A stretch of DNA of 64,000 nt from Mycolicibacterium neoaurum ATCC 25795 (GTDB lineage: Bacteria > Actinomycetota > Actinomycetes > Mycobacteriales > Mycobacteriaceae), in the NCBI RefSeq assembly GCF_000691525.1, contig NZ_JMDW01000010.1, positions 1 through 64,000 on the forward strand. The letters are read 5' to 3'. Position 1 is the first letter of the stretch. Each line of letters starts with the position of its first letter. A program made the position numbers and the translations under genes. Shown here in pieces: positions 1-8,706 of the stretch. A model generated the notes under the pieces. It saw nothing but the letters and a program-made list of their open reading frames with translations. It was not told the origin of the DNA and searched no databases.

Positions 1-267
1 TTCTTCGAGATCGCCGATGCCGCCGAAGAGGTCGTCGCCCCGGCCATGCCCACCGAATGCCTGCTGGATCGCAACGCGTTGATCATGGGTTACTCGGGGG
101 TGTACTCCAGCTTCCTCAAGCACGCCATCCGCCAGTCCGAACGCTACGGCGTACCCGCCCACCAACTGCTGCACCGCGCCGGGCAACGCAAACTCATCGG
201 CGGCCAAGAAGACCAACTCATCGACATCGCCCTGGAAATCAAACGCGAACAGGGCTCATCGGTTTAG
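1..267 (+). CDS. 4-hydroxy-2-oxovalerate aldolase, C-terminal part
   Basis: The window opens inside this gene; the last 88 codons are present and end at TAG 265-267. The text around [16 protein letters not shown], then [11 protein letters not shown] and [12 protein letters not shown], matches the C-terminal communication domain of DmpG/HsaF-type aldolases. These cleave 4-hydroxy-2-oxoacids to pyruvate and an aldehyde, which is channelled to a partner acylating aldehyde dehydrogenase. This is the last step of meta-cleavage pathways for aromatics and the sterol A/B rings. The partner gene would lie upstream, outside the window. Confidence 0.88.
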   Translation, partial: FFEIADAAEEVVAPAMPTECLLDRNALIMGYSGVYSSFLKHAIRQSERYGVPAHQLLHRAGQRKLIGGQEDQLIDIALEIKREQGSSV

Positions 268-311
268 TGGTTCATGGTCCGGCTGGTGTGCGGTGGCATC
301 AGCCGGACCGG

Positions 312-1031
312 TCAGTCAGCCGGCGCGAGGCCGATTGCGGCGGCGCTGTGACCCATCCGATCGTGAAGCTCGGTGAGGGTGATCCTGCGTTGCAGCAAGG
401 CCGGCATGTTGACAGACCAGATATCGGTCAATAGTTCACTCGGTCCACTCCGGTGGGTGCCGACCGCGTGAGCAAACAGCGACGACAGTGTCGAATGCAC
501 GGTGTCCGACGTCGGTGAAGCGATATTCGACAGAAGGTACGATCGTGTGAAAGCAGCGGCCAAAAGCGGCTTTTCGACGATACCGAGTGTTATTCGCGCC
601 ACCGCGTGCCCGACGCGGCCGCCCAGGTCATCCCATCGGGTCAACTCATCGCAGACCAATGGGACGAGGTCGGTCAACCAATTGTTCAGACATGCCATCA
701 GAAGTTCGTCTTTCGACGCAAAGTGGCGGTAAAGGGTGGCGGGCGAAACATGCGCACGGTGCGCGACCAGCCTGATCTGGAAGTCGTCGTAATCGTGATC
801 GGCCATGCCCAGCGCGGTGACGAGGATCCGGTCTGGTGCCGGCCGAGCCTTCGCTTCAGTGGCGGCGTGCTGGATGACGGACCTCCTCCGGTGTCCAGGA
901 CACGATAGATCGCGGAGGATCGACTCGACTTGTGCGCTCTCGGTGAATGGAACGCGAGAGTGTTTCGGCCGCAGCGATTTCGATGACGTCCCGGTGGGCG
1001 AGACATCGTCTACCCAGGCACGCCGCCACAC
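312..1031 (-). CDS. TetR/AcrR family transcriptional regulator (start uncertain)
   Basis: The helix-turn-helix reads LVAHRAHVSPATLYRHFASK, followed by a roughly 150-residue ligand/dimer domain, as in TetR regulators. The start is unclear. ATG at 806 would cut the first HTH helix (DRILVTALG lies upstream of it), and the next in-frame start is GTG at 1031, which adds an unusual Arg-rich leader. A leader read this far would leave only about 40 bp before the divergent transporter gene. It probably controls that transporter. Confidence is high for the family and low for the N-terminus. Confidence 0.75.
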   Translation of the reverse strand: MWRRAWVDDVSPTGTSSKSLRPKHSRVPFTESAQVESILRDLSCPGHRRRSVIQHAATEAKARPAPDRILVTALGMADHDYDDFQIRLVAHRAHVSPATLYRHFASKDELLMACLNNWLTDLVPLVCDELTRWDDLGGRVGHAVARITLGIVEKPLLAAAFTRSYLLSNIASPTSDTVHSTLSSLFAHAVGTHRSGPSELLTDIWSVNMPALLQRRITLTELHDRMGHSAAAIGLAPAD

Positions 1032-1071
1032 GCCACGATGTCGCCGAACGTCGCGACCCGCAGGAGGCCCG

Positions 1072-2364
1072 GTGGAGAATGTGTCGGTGACCGAACCTCG
1101 GGTGCTTCGACGGGTCGCACTCTCCAGCCTGCTGGGCACTGCGATCGAGTATTACGACTTCCTCGTGTACGGAACGATGAGTGCGCTCGTCTTCGGACTG
1201 GTCTTCTTTCCCGATTCCGATCCCGCGGTGGCCACCATCGCTGCATTCGGCACACTGGCGGCCGGTTACGTTGCCCGGCCACTGGGCGGGATCCTGTTCG
1301 GCCACTTCGGTGATCGGGTGGGTCGAAAGTCGATGCTGGTCTTGACCATGGTGCTGATGGGCGCGTCGAGCTTCGTGATCGGTGTGTTGCCCACCTACTC
1401 GGCCATCGGTGTGGCAGCACCGATTCTGCTGGTACTGCTGCGCGTCGTCCAGGGCATTGCCATCGGCGGCGAATGGGGCGGCGCCACATTGATGGTCACC
1501 GAGCATGCCGACGCCGACCGGCGGGGTTTCTGGAACGGTCTGATGCAAATGGGCTCGCCGATCGGTTCGCTTCTGTCCGTGGGTGTGGTGACGATCGTGA
1601 CGCTGCTGCCTGATGATGATCTGTTGTCGTGGGGCTGGCGCGTGCCGTTCCTGGTGAGTCTTCTATTGCTGGGTCTGGGCGTATACGTGCGGTTATCGGT
1701 TACCGAGAGCCCGGTGTTCGAGGCCGCGGCCAGAGACGTCCGCACCGCTCACACTGCTCCGCCGTTTCTCCAGGTTCTGAAAAGGCCGCGCACCCTGATC
1801 CTTGCCTGCGCGGTCGGTATCGGTCCGTTCGCGCTGACGGCGCTCATCAGCACCTACATGATCAGTTATGCAACGGCGATCGGCTACCACCGAACCGACG
1901 TCATGACTGCGCTGATCTTCACCTCGCTGACCGGCCTGGTCGCGATTCCGTTGTTGTCGGCGTTATCCGATTTTCTCGGGCGTCGCGTGGTGATGCTTGC
2001 CGGCGCGATCGGAATCATCGTGTACGCATGGCCGTTCTATGCGCTGATCGATATGCGATCGCAGGGGTACCTGATCCTGGCGATGGTGATCGCTCAGATC
2101 ATCCAGTCCATGATGTTCGCACCCCTGGGGGCCTTGTTCTCGGAGATGTTCGGTACAACGGTCCGATACACGGGGGCCTCCATGGGCTATCAGCTCGCGG
2201 CCTTGCTCGGTGCCGGTTTCACCCCGCTGATCGCCAGCAGTCTGCATGCCCACGATGTCTCGAGCGGGCCGCTGGTGCTCCTTGCCGGCGGCTGTGGTCT
2301 GGTCACCGTGGCCGCGGTGTTGAGGCTGACCGAGACCCGCGGACGCGATCTGACCGGCATTTGA
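1072..2364 (+). CDS. MFS transporter, metabolite:H+ symporter (MHS) type
   Basis: A protein of about 430 residues with 12 predicted membrane segments. It begins with the MHS signature: GTAIEYYDFLVYG in helix 1, then GHFGDRVGRKSML in the loop between helices 2 and 3, and RVVQGIAIGGEWGGA in helix 4-5. The family (ShiA, ProP, KgtP) imports organic acids or osmolytes with protons. GTG 1072 has an AGGAGG 4 bases upstream; GTG 1081 is an alternative. It is divergent from a TetR gene, which likely regulates it. The substrate cannot be read from sequence. Confidence 0.85.
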   Translation: MENVSVTEPRVLRRVALSSLLGTAIEYYDFLVYGTMSALVFGLVFFPDSDPAVATIAAFGTLAAGYVARPLGGILFGHFGDRVGRKSMLVLTMVLMGASSFVIGVLPTYSAIGVAAPILLVLLRVVQGIAIGGEWGGATLMVTEHADADRRGFWNGLMQMGSPIGSLLSVGVVTIVTLLPDDDLLSWGWRVPFLVSLLLLGLGVYVRLSVTESPVFEAAARDVRTAHTAPPFLQVLKRPRTLILACAVGIGPFALTALISTYMISYATAIGYHRTDVMTALIFTSLTGLVAIPLLSALSDFLGRRVVMLAGAIGIIVYAWPFYALIDMRSQGYLILAMVIAQIIQSMMFAPLGALFSEMFGTTVRYTGASMGYQLAALLGAGFTPLIASSLHAHDVSSGPLVLLAGGCGLVTVAAVLRLTETRGRDLTGI

Positions 2365-2380
2365 TGCACACGCCGGCAGC

Positions 2381-3211
2381 TCAGTCTCCCGACTCGTCGG
2401 CCTCGGCCTCGGTACGCTCCTCCTTGATGCGGTCCTTGCTGCGCAGCAGTCGCAGCAGCGTCACCAAACCCAAACCGCCGATGATGTTGCCGATCACCAC
2501 ATAACCGAACCAGCCGAGCCAGTCCAGATATCCGAACGGTGCCTCTCCGGTGGCGAGGGCGCCAAAGATCAACAGCGAGTCCAGGATCGAGTGGAACATC
2601 TGCAGACCCGCCAGCAGGAAGGCACCCGCCACCGCGGCGGCGATCTTGCCGAACACCGAGTCGGTGCCGTGCTGCATGCGGGTCATCAGCGTGATGGCCA
2701 TGCCGCCGAGAAGCGACAGAGCAATCGTCTCAGCGGAAACCGGAGCGGTCACGAAGTGTCCGGCGGACTCGATGGTCTGTTCGTGCAACTTCGGAAACGC
2801 CAGCATGATCAACCACATCAGCACCCAGCCACCGGCCAGGTTCGCCACCAGGGTGCCGCTCCAAAATGCGATCAGCTGACCGATGCCCGCCCGTTTGGCG
2901 GCCACCGTGGTGATGGGAATGAGGAAGCCTTCGGTGAACAGCTCACTGCGACCGAGTAGCAGCGCCAGGAAACCGATGGAGAACGCCACTCCGGCGAGCA
3001 GTTGATTACCGGTGGTGGCGAGCACCGACAGGTAGGCCAGTACGCCCATCGCCACCTCGGTGCCGCCGAAGAAACCGGTCACAAGCACTTCGCGCCAGCT
3101 GCGGTGCAGTCGTTGCGTGCCCTCGTCGACCATCCTGTTGAACGCGTCTTCGAGTTCGTCCTCGATCGGGCTGCCGGAGCTGCCCAACTCGCGCTGGCTG
3201 CTCGGGCTCAT
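2381..3211 (-). CDS. formate/nitrite transporter (FNT) family protein, YfdC-like
   Basis: 276 residues with six hydrophobic segments. Recognisable FNT features are the N-terminal amphipathic helix (FNRMVDEGTQRL), LGRSELFTEGFLIP before helix 3, and GNIIGGLGLVTLLR at the end. The family forms pentameric channels for small monovalent acids. This YfdC-type branch is uncharacterised and ends in a charged tail (RSKDRIKEERTEAEADESGD). The start was chosen at ATG 3211 because GGAGGAG lies six bases upstream. It is convergent with the MHS transporter. Confidence 0.82.
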   Translation of the reverse strand: MSPSSQRELGSSGSPIEDELEDAFNRMVDEGTQRLHRSWREVLVTGFFGGTEVAMGVLAYLSVLATTGNQLLAGVAFSIGFLALLLGRSELFTEGFLIPITTVAAKRAGIGQLIAFWSGTLVANLAGGWVLMWLIMLAFPKLHEQTIESAGHFVTAPVSAETIALSLLGGMAITLMTRMQHGTDSVFGKIAAAVAGAFLLAGLQMFHSILDSLLIFGALATGEAPFGYLDWLGWFGYVVIGNIIGGLGLVTLLRLLRSKDRIKEERTEAEADESGD

Positions 3212-3281
3212 GGGCGACTCCTCCGTGTCGGCGACAGTAGATCCGCGGGGTACCCCGCCGGCGGAGTTCGAAGCTGCGGCT

Positions 3282-4727
3282 TTACCGGTGTGTCGGCAGG
3301 GTGACGGTGAAGCGTGCCCCCGACGGATGGTCGACGCAGACGAGGTCACCACCGTGGGCGCGGGCGAGGGCCCGCGCGATCGGTAGCCCCAGACCGGACC
3401 CACCCAGATCGCGGGCCCGCGACTGATCGAGCCGAACGAGCCGATCGAAGATTCGCTCCCGCTGATCGGCAGGCACCCCGGGTCCGGTATCGGTGACGGT
3501 GACGGTGACCATGTCGCCGTGACCGGTGACGTCCAGCGTGATCGACCCGTCGGCGGGCGTGTGCCGGCGCGCGTTGTCGCCGAGGTTGGTCAGGATCTGC
3601 TGGACGCGGATCGGGTCGACCACCGCAGCGAATGCGTCCGGTGCGTTGATGGTCACGGTCACCGCCGGCGCCAGCATCGCAATTCGCCGCCTCTCGTTGT
3701 CCGCCAGTTCGACGATGTCGCAGTGTTGGAGCTCCAGGCGGGGGTCGGCGTCGATCCTGCTCAGATCGAGCATGTCGGATACCAGTCGCCCGGCCCGACG
3801 TGCCTCGGTCAGCACCAAATCGGCCCGATGCTGTTGTGCGGCGGCAGCTGGATTGTCGATGTCCTGCAGCGCAGCCGCCACAATTTGTTGGGCTCCCGCG
3901 TGGATGCCGGCGATCGGCGTGCGCAGCTCGTGGGCGGCGTCGGCGAGGAACTGCCGGGTGGCCGCATCTGCGCGCTCTGCTTCTGCGGCTGCGGCGTGCG
4001 CACGCCTCTCGGAGGTCTCGAGCGCATCCAGCATCGTGTCGAATGCCGATGCTGCCCTTCCCAATTCGGTGTCAGGACGATCCGGCGCCAGTCGCGTGCC
4101 CCGGTCGCCGGATGCGATGTTCTCAGCAACCGCGGTCAATCGACGAAGGGGAGACATCGCGGCCCGCACCACAGCGGCCACACTTATCGCAGCGACCCCC
4201 AGGACGCCGAGGCCGGACAGGACGAGGATGATGCGCAGCTGTTGCAGCAGTGCGGTGGTGGCCGTGGTGTCGGCAAGCAGGATGAGTCGGTCACCGCCGG
4301 GAAGGGGGTGGTCGATGACCGTCGCGGTGGTCCCGTCCGGCGGCGGTGGGGGTGGGCGGTGCCTCGGCCCGGGGTCCGGCGGCCCGCCGCCTGGCCCGGG
4401 TGGGTGGGGCGGTGGTGGCGGACCCGCGTCGGATGCCGGACCGGCCGTCACGAAGGGGTCGCCGAAGGACGCCCCGGTAGCGGTGACCAGGCGGGTGCGG
4501 ATCCCGCCACCGCCGGTCTCGGCGACCAGGCGTTGCGGCGACGCGCCCTGCGCGGCGAGCGAATCGGCACGTGCGACTGCGGACATGAGTCGGTCGTGGA
4601 GGTCCTTTCTGGCCTGGGCGCCGACCACCGCGTCGATGGTCACACCGAGCAGCGCCAGCAGGACCGTGAGCACGATCAACACGGCGACGATCGTCCGACG
4701 GGTCAGCGACGGAGTGGATGTGCTCAT
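3282..4727 (-). CDS. sensor histidine kinase with Pro/Gly-rich extracytoplasmic loop
   Basis: 481 residues. Membrane helices at about 12-33 and 165-187 enclose an extracytoplasmic loop carrying a low-complexity Pro/Gly/His stretch (98-130). A HAMP region follows, then the H box (AHELRTP, His266), N box (NLGDNARRHTP), G1 (DTGPGVP) and G2 (GGSGLGLP). All catalytic boxes are intact, so it should autophosphorylate and signal to the regulator encoded just upstream. Its ATG overlaps the regulator's TGA (ATGA), implying translational coupling. The stimulus is unknown. Confidence 0.92.
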   Translation of the reverse strand: MSTSTPSLTRRTIVAVLIVLTVLLALLGVTIDAVVGAQARKDLHDRLMSAVARADSLAAQGASPQRLVAETGGGGIRTRLVTATGASFGDPFVTAGPASDAGPPPPPHPPGPGGGPPDPGPRHRPPPPPPDGTTATVIDHPLPGGDRLILLADTTATTALLQQLRIILVLSGLGVLGVAAISVAAVVRAAMSPLRRLTAVAENIASGDRGTRLAPDRPDTELGRAASAFDTMLDALETSERRAHAAAAEAERADAATRQFLADAAHELRTPIAGIHAGAQQIVAAALQDIDNPAAAAQQHRADLVLTEARRAGRLVSDMLDLSRIDADPRLELQHCDIVELADNERRRIAMLAPAVTVTINAPDAFAAVVDPIRVQQILTNLGDNARRHTPADGSITLDVTGHGDMVTVTVTDTGPGVPADQRERIFDRLVRLDQSRARDLGGSGLGLPIARALARAHGGDLVCVDHPSGARFTVTLPTHR

Positions 4728-5419
4728 GCGGTGAGTTGCAGACGGTAGCCGATTCCGCGCACCGTGTGCACGAGCCGGGGACCATGTGCCTCGAGTTTCC
4801 GGCGCAGGCTGCTCATGTGTACGTGGACCAGGTTGTCGTCGTATGCGGTGTAACCCCATACCGCATCGAGTATCTGTGCGGCACTCACGATTCGGCCGCG
4901 CTGATCGACGAGGAACTCCAGGAGTTTCAATTCCGTCGCGGTCAGCGACAACGGCTGACCCGCTCGGGTGGCGACGGCGGCCTCCTTGTCGACCAACAAG
5001 TCGCCCACTTCGATGATCGAGGCGAGTGTCCCGCGGCGGCGCAACACCGCGTTGACCCGCGACAGCAACTCGGGGATCTCGAAGGGCTTGACGACATAGT
5101 CGTCGGCGCCGCCGTCGAGCCCGCGCAGCCGGTCGGGTAGGCCGTCGCGGGCGGTGAGCATGATGATGCCGGCCTCACCCCACTCGCGGACGACATCGAT
5201 CAACTCGAAGCCGTCCCGTCCGGGGATCATCACGTCCAGGATGACGGCGTCGGGCCGGTGACCGGCCAGCCGGTCCTCAAGTCCGTCACCGTCGGAGTAG
5301 GCCGACACCGTGTACCCCGCGTCTCGCAGCGCTTCGGCGACCATCTCGCGGATGGCGGCAGAGTCCTCGACCAGCAGCACGTGCGGTGGGCGGCGTACCG
5401 CGCCGGTGGAGGGTGTCAC
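4724..5419 (-). CDS. two-component response regulator, OmpR/PhoB family
   Basis: 231 residues: an N-terminal receiver with acidic pocket LLVEDS, phospho-acceptor Asp62 (ILDVMIPG), switch Thr (MLTARD) and Lys (VVKPFE), then a winged-helix domain ending in VHMSSLRRKLE and VRGIGYRL. It is the first gene of a two-gene operon with the histidine kinase. Its start lies 24 bp from the nearer of two 17-bp boxes made of 6-bp direct repeats spaced by 5 bp, the usual architecture of an OmpR-family site. Autoregulation plus control of the divergent gene is likely. Confidence 0.93.
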   Translation of the reverse strand: MTPSTGAVRRPPHVLLVEDSAAIREMVAEALRDAGYTVSAYSDGDGLEDRLAGHRPDAVILDVMIPGRDGFELIDVVREWGEAGIIMLTARDGLPDRLRGLDGGADDYVVKPFEIPELLSRVNAVLRRRGTLASIIEVGDLLVDKEAAVATRAGQPLSLTATELKLLEFLVDQRGRIVSAAQILDAVWGYTAYDDNLVHVHMSSLRRKLEAHGPRLVHTVRGIGYRLQLTA

Positions 5420-5442
5420 CCGTCCATTGTGACGTTCGCAGG

Positions 5443-5496
5443 CTGAAGCGAATCTGAAGATCGCCGATCCCGGCCCGGGCTTCAGGTTCGCTTCAG
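5443..5496. promoter_or_regulatory. paired, mirror-image OmpR-family operator boxes
   Basis: Two 17-bp elements face each other. Box 1 (5443-5459) reads CTGAAG-N5-CTGAAG on the plus strand; box 2 (5480-5496) reads CTTCAG-N5-CTTCAG. They are reverse complements with one mismatch. Direct hexamers on an 11-bp period suit a dimeric winged-helix regulator. They lie between the regulator gene (start 5419) and the divergent gene (start 5548), so they probably bind the regulator encoded here. Confidence 0.75.
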
Positions 5497-5547
5497 AACG
5501 GCCGCTTAGCGTCGACTCTCGTCAGCTTTCCCACGCGAGGAGTCGTC

Positions 5548-6153
5548 ATGTCCAATGATCAACGCAGTCAACCCGATTCCGGCGAGCCGACGAGCTCGTC
5601 GGAGGTCACCGCGCCGGTGGCCCACCAGCAGGTCTCTGCGCAGGAACACGAGATCGCCGAGAGGCGTCCGGCCCGCCGCCAACAGGTCGGGGTGGCGGTG
5701 GCCACCGCGGCAGCCGGGCTGCTGGTCGGCTTTCTGGGCGGCGTCGCCGTCGACGCACACCCCATGGTCTCGTTGACCGTGGGCAGCACACCGGACCCAG
5801 GTGGTTTCGCTCGCCCGCCGGCACCCGGTCAAGGACCGGAAGGGCCAGGCGGGCCAGGGATGTTTGCACCGCGTCCCCCGATGCCGCCCGGCCCGGCCGA
5901 CGGCGGGCCCGGTGCGCCCGGACCCGGGGGAGCGGGACCCGGTGGCCACGGTCCAGGTGCCCACGGTCCGGGTCCGCAAGGACCGGGTGACCCGGGTCCC
6001 GGTCCAGGCCCGCGAGGACCCGGTCCCGGCGATCGTGGACCCGCGGGCCCGCCGCCCGGTCCCGTCCCGCCCGCGGACGGTGAGCCGGCGGGACCCCGGC
6101 CCGTCCCGCCCGCCGGCGAGGCGCCGCTACCCGCGGAGCGTCCCGCAGGTTAG
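5548..6153 (+). CDS. single-pass membrane protein with Gly/Pro-rich exterior domain
   Basis: 201 residues: a polar cytoplasmic N-terminus (1-44), one hydrophobic helix (47-69), then about 130 residues dominated by Pro and Gly with scattered His, such as PGPGGAGPGGHGPGAHGPGP. No enzymatic domain is visible. It is transcribed divergently from the two-component operon, with the paired operator between. The kinase loop carries a similar Pro/Gly/His stretch, which suggests they act in the same surface process. Function is unknown. Confidence 0.8.
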   Translation: MSNDQRSQPDSGEPTSSSEVTAPVAHQQVSAQEHEIAERRPARRQQVGVAVATAAAGLLVGFLGGVAVDAHPMVSLTVGSTPDPGGFARPPAPGQGPEGPGGPGMFAPRPPMPPGPADGGPGAPGPGGAGPGGHGPGAHGPGPQGPGDPGPGPGPRGPGPGDRGPAGPPPGPVPPADGEPAGPRPVPPAGEAPLPAERPAG

Positions 6154-6165
6154 GCGGCGCGCCAT

Positions 6166-6972
6166 TCAGCGCAGCGCTGCGGCGGTCGCGTCGTCGGCCG
6201 GCAGGAACGCCTCGATACTGAGCTCGGCGGCGGTGAGGTCCAGCGCAGTACCGAAGGTGGTGACGGTGCTCAGGAAGGTCAGCACGCGCCCGTCGGTACC
6301 GATGAGTTCCAGTGGCACCGCTACGCCGCCGAGGTCGATGGTCTCGTCCTGGCCACCCGGATAGGACTCGATCTCGGTGAGCAGCGCCGCAGACTGGTCC
6401 GACCCGCTCAGCGTTGCTTCCCGGCGTAACCTGCCGATCACGTGGTGGCGCCACTGCGCGAGATTGCGGATGCGCGGTGCCAGGCCGTCGGGATGCAATG
6501 CGATGCGCAGCGCATTGGGCACAGCCAGCAGATGGGCGGCGACCCCGTCGAGCAGGATCGCCGCGCCGGTGTTGGTCTGCAGCACATTCCAGTACCGGTC
6601 GACGGCCAGGCATGGAAACGGGTTGTAGGCGTCGAGCACCCGCTCCACTCCGGTGCGCACCGCGGACATCCCGGGGTCGTCCAGGCCGCGTTCGGAGTAC
6701 GCGGGCGCCAGTCCCGCCGCCAGGAGCAACTGATTTTGTTCGCGGGCCGGAACACCCAGTGCGTGGGCGAGCCGCAGCACCATCGCCCGGCTCGGCACGG
6801 CGCGCCCGGTCTCGATGAAGCTGACGTGGCGTGCCGACACATCGGCTTCGGAGGCCAGGTCGAGTTGACTGAGGTGCCGCCGCTGCCGCCAGGCCTTCAT
6901 CAGGGCACCGAGTGGCGGATTCTGCAGGTCGACACCGGTCACCTGAGCCAGTGTCGGCCAGGATCGGACCAA
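6166..6972 (-). CDS. XRE family regulator with MmyB-like ligand-binding domain
   Basis: About 268 residues. The N-terminal HTH is RQRRHLSQLDLASEADVSAR followed by HVSFIETGRAVPSR, typical of Cro/C1-type proteins. The C-terminal half has FPCLAVDRYWNVLQTN and a Leu-rich segment, as in MmyB-like regulators that bind a lipid-like ligand. The longest frame starts at TTG 6972; GTG 6942 is an alternative. A perfect ATTACC/GGTAAT palindrome lies just upstream, fitting autoregulation and control of the divergent gene at 7029. Confidence 0.85.
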   Translation of the reverse strand: MVRSWPTLAQVTGVDLQNPPLGALMKAWRQRRHLSQLDLASEADVSARHVSFIETGRAVPSRAMVLRLAHALGVPAREQNQLLLAAGLAPAYSERGLDDPGMSAVRTGVERVLDAYNPFPCLAVDRYWNVLQTNTGAAILLDGVAAHLLAVPNALRIALHPDGLAPRIRNLAQWRHHVIGRLRREATLSGSDQSAALLTEIESYPGGQDETIDLGGVAVPLELIGTDGRVLTFLSTVTTFGTALDLTAAELSIEAFLPADDATAAALR

Positions 6973-6977
6973 ACTCC

Positions 6978-6994
6978 ATTACCTCGGTGGTAAT
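6978..6994. promoter_or_regulatory. inverted repeat operator, probably for the XRE regulator
   Basis: ATTACC-N5-GGTAAT is a perfect 6-bp-arm inverted repeat in the 56-bp gap between the divergent XRE gene and the small membrane protein gene. Position and symmetry suit a Cro/C1-type dimer. Binding is inferred. Confidence 0.6.
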
Positions 6995-7028
6995 TGCGAG
7001 GCTCATGCGCGGAGAGCACCGTGGCGGT

Positions 7029-7379
7029 ATGAGCACAACAATGGATCCGCGGGTTCCCCGATGGTTGCGAACGGTGTTGCGATGCGACCGGGCCGGGTCG
7101 TCCTGGTACATCGGCGCCGGCTTCTTTTTCGCGCCGGTGCTTGCCATCATGTCGCCGTGGCCGGCACTGACCGCCGCCCTGTGGGTGCTGATCGCCCTCG
7201 CCGGGTTGTGGCTCGGGCTGCTCGGCATCGCGATGGCAACCGGGCTCGCACTGGTGCTGCGCCGTGGTGCCGAGATCGACGAGGGCTACTGGCGTTCCGT
7301 TCTGGACTACCCCGAGCCCGCAATTATTGGTGCACAGCCTGTTTCGACGCGCCGACGTAGTCGACCTGCCAGTGTTTGA
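7029..7379 (+). CDS. small membrane protein of unknown function
   Basis: 116 residues with two hydrophobic segments, roughly IGAGFFFAPVLAIMSPW and LWVLIALAGLWLGLLGIAMA, joined by a short loop, with a charged C-terminus. No family is recognised. It is divergent from the XRE/MmyB-type regulator and shares its palindrome. The 3' end overlaps the convergent P450 gene by 56 bp, so the last 18 codons are antisense to the P450 C-terminus. Confidence 0.65.
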   Translation: MSTTMDPRVPRWLRTVLRCDRAGSSWYIGAGFFFAPVLAIMSPWPALTAALWVLIALAGLWLGLLGIAMATGLALVLRRGAEIDEGYWRSVLDYPEPAIIGAQPVSTRRRSRPASV

Positions 7380-8598
7380 TGCCGTTGAGCCATCCCGAAC
7401 GCAATCGTTCGGGTTGGGCCAGCGAGGTGATGTCGGGCATCGCATCAGCGATGGCATTGAACATCAGATCGATGGTCATCCGGGCGAGGCTGGTGCCGAT
7501 GCAGTAATGCGCGCCGGTGCCGCCGAAGCCGACATGGGGATTGGGGTCCCGCAGGATATTGAACGTGTACGGATCGTCGAAGACGTCCTCGTCGAAATTG
7601 GCCGCGCGGTACATCATCACCACGCGCTGCCCCTTCTTGATCGAGACCCCGGACAGTTCGGTGTCGGCCAGGGCGGTGCGCTGAAACGACGTCACCGGTG
7701 TAGCCCACCGGACGATCTCGTCGGCCGTCGTCGACGGCCGCTCCCGTTTGAAAAGCTCCCATTGATCCGGGAAATCGGTGAACGCCATCATCCCCTGGGT
7801 GATCGAGTTGCGGGTCGTCTCGTTACCCGCGACGGCGAGCAGCACCACGAAGAACCCCAGTTCGTCGTCGGAGAGCTTGTGGCCCTCGACATCGGCCTGC
7901 ACCAGCTTTGTGACCAGATCCTCGCCGGGGGAGTCGGCCCGTTCGGCGGCCAGCTTCATGCCGTAGGTGATCAGCTCGACCGATGCGCTGATCGCGTCGT
8001 TGCCGGCGAACTCTGGGTCCATGTCGCCGACCATCTGGTTGGACCAGTGGAACAGTTTCATCCGGTCTTCTTGCGGAACACCCATCAGCCCGGCGATCGC
8101 CTGCAGCGGTAGTTCGCACGACACCTGCTCGACGAAATCGCCCGAGCCGGCGGCGGCCGCCCTTGCGGCGATCTCACGTGCGCGTTCGGCCAGGTCCGCG
8201 CGCAAGAGTTCGATGGCGCGCGGTGTGAAGGCGCGGGAGATGATCTTGCGCAGGTGGGTGTGATGCGGAGCGTCCATGTTCAACAGGACAAACTTGCCGG
8301 TATCGATCTGGTCGGCGACGGTGCCGTCGGCGTAACGCGGCAGCGCGGTCTTCTCAAGGCTGGAGAAGACGTCGCTGCGCCGGGAGACCTCCTTGACGTC
8401 CTTGTGCTTGGTGACGACCCAGTACCCGCCGTCGCCGAAGCCGCCCTTTCCGGCCGGTTGTTCGTTCCACCAGATCGGCGCGACGCGCCTCATCTCGGCG
8501 AATTCCTCGATGGGCAGCCGATGGGCGTAGATGTCCGGATCGGTGAAATCGAAACCGGGTGGAAGGTTGGGCTGCCGGGCGTGGGCGGTGTCGGTCAT
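7324..8598 (-). CDS. cyp125: cytochrome P450, CYP125-type steroid C26/C27 monooxygenase
   Basis: 424 residues that closely follow CYP125A1, which oxidises the terminal methyl of the cholesterol/cholest-4-en-3-one side chain. Diagnostic stretches are LPPGFDFTDPDIY near the N-terminus, FVEQVSCELPLQAIAG, the I-helix AVAGNETTRNSITQGMMAF, and the heme loop FGGTGAHYCIG with the Cys ligand, then LRSGWLNGIKHWQVDY at the end. The gene sits alone rather than in a large sterol cluster, so it may be a paralogue. A KstR-like box lies about 110 bp upstream. Confidence 0.92.
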   Translation of the reverse strand: MTDTAHARQPNLPPGFDFTDPDIYAHRLPIEEFAEMRRVAPIWWNEQPAGKGGFGDGGYWVVTKHKDVKEVSRRSDVFSSLEKTALPRYADGTVADQIDTGKFVLLNMDAPHHTHLRKIISRAFTPRAIELLRADLAERAREIAARAAAAGSGDFVEQVSCELPLQAIAGLMGVPQEDRMKLFHWSNQMVGDMDPEFAGNDAISASVELITYGMKLAAERADSPGEDLVTKLVQADVEGHKLSDDELGFFVVLLAVAGNETTRNSITQGMMAFTDFPDQWELFKRERPSTTADEIVRWATPVTSFQRTALADTELSGVSIKKGQRVVMMYRAANFDEDVFDDPYTFNILRDPNPHVGFGGTGAHYCIGTSLARMTIDLMFNAIADAMPDITSLAQPERLRSGWLNGIKHWQVDYVGASKQAVHQ

Positions 8599-8706
8599 GG
8601 CGTCCAGGACTCCTCGCGACGAAGCTGTCTAGTGGCCTAACGCATTGCTACACCACCCCGGGGCCTGCGTGGCGGAGCTTCGGCAAAGTCGTACGAAGTG
8701 CTGAGA

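Noticed and set aside
5606..7228. Minus-strand 540-codon ORF spanning two genes
   Set aside because: It is Arg/Pro/His-rich shadow sequence covering the Pro/Gly protein and the XRE gene in the wrong frame.
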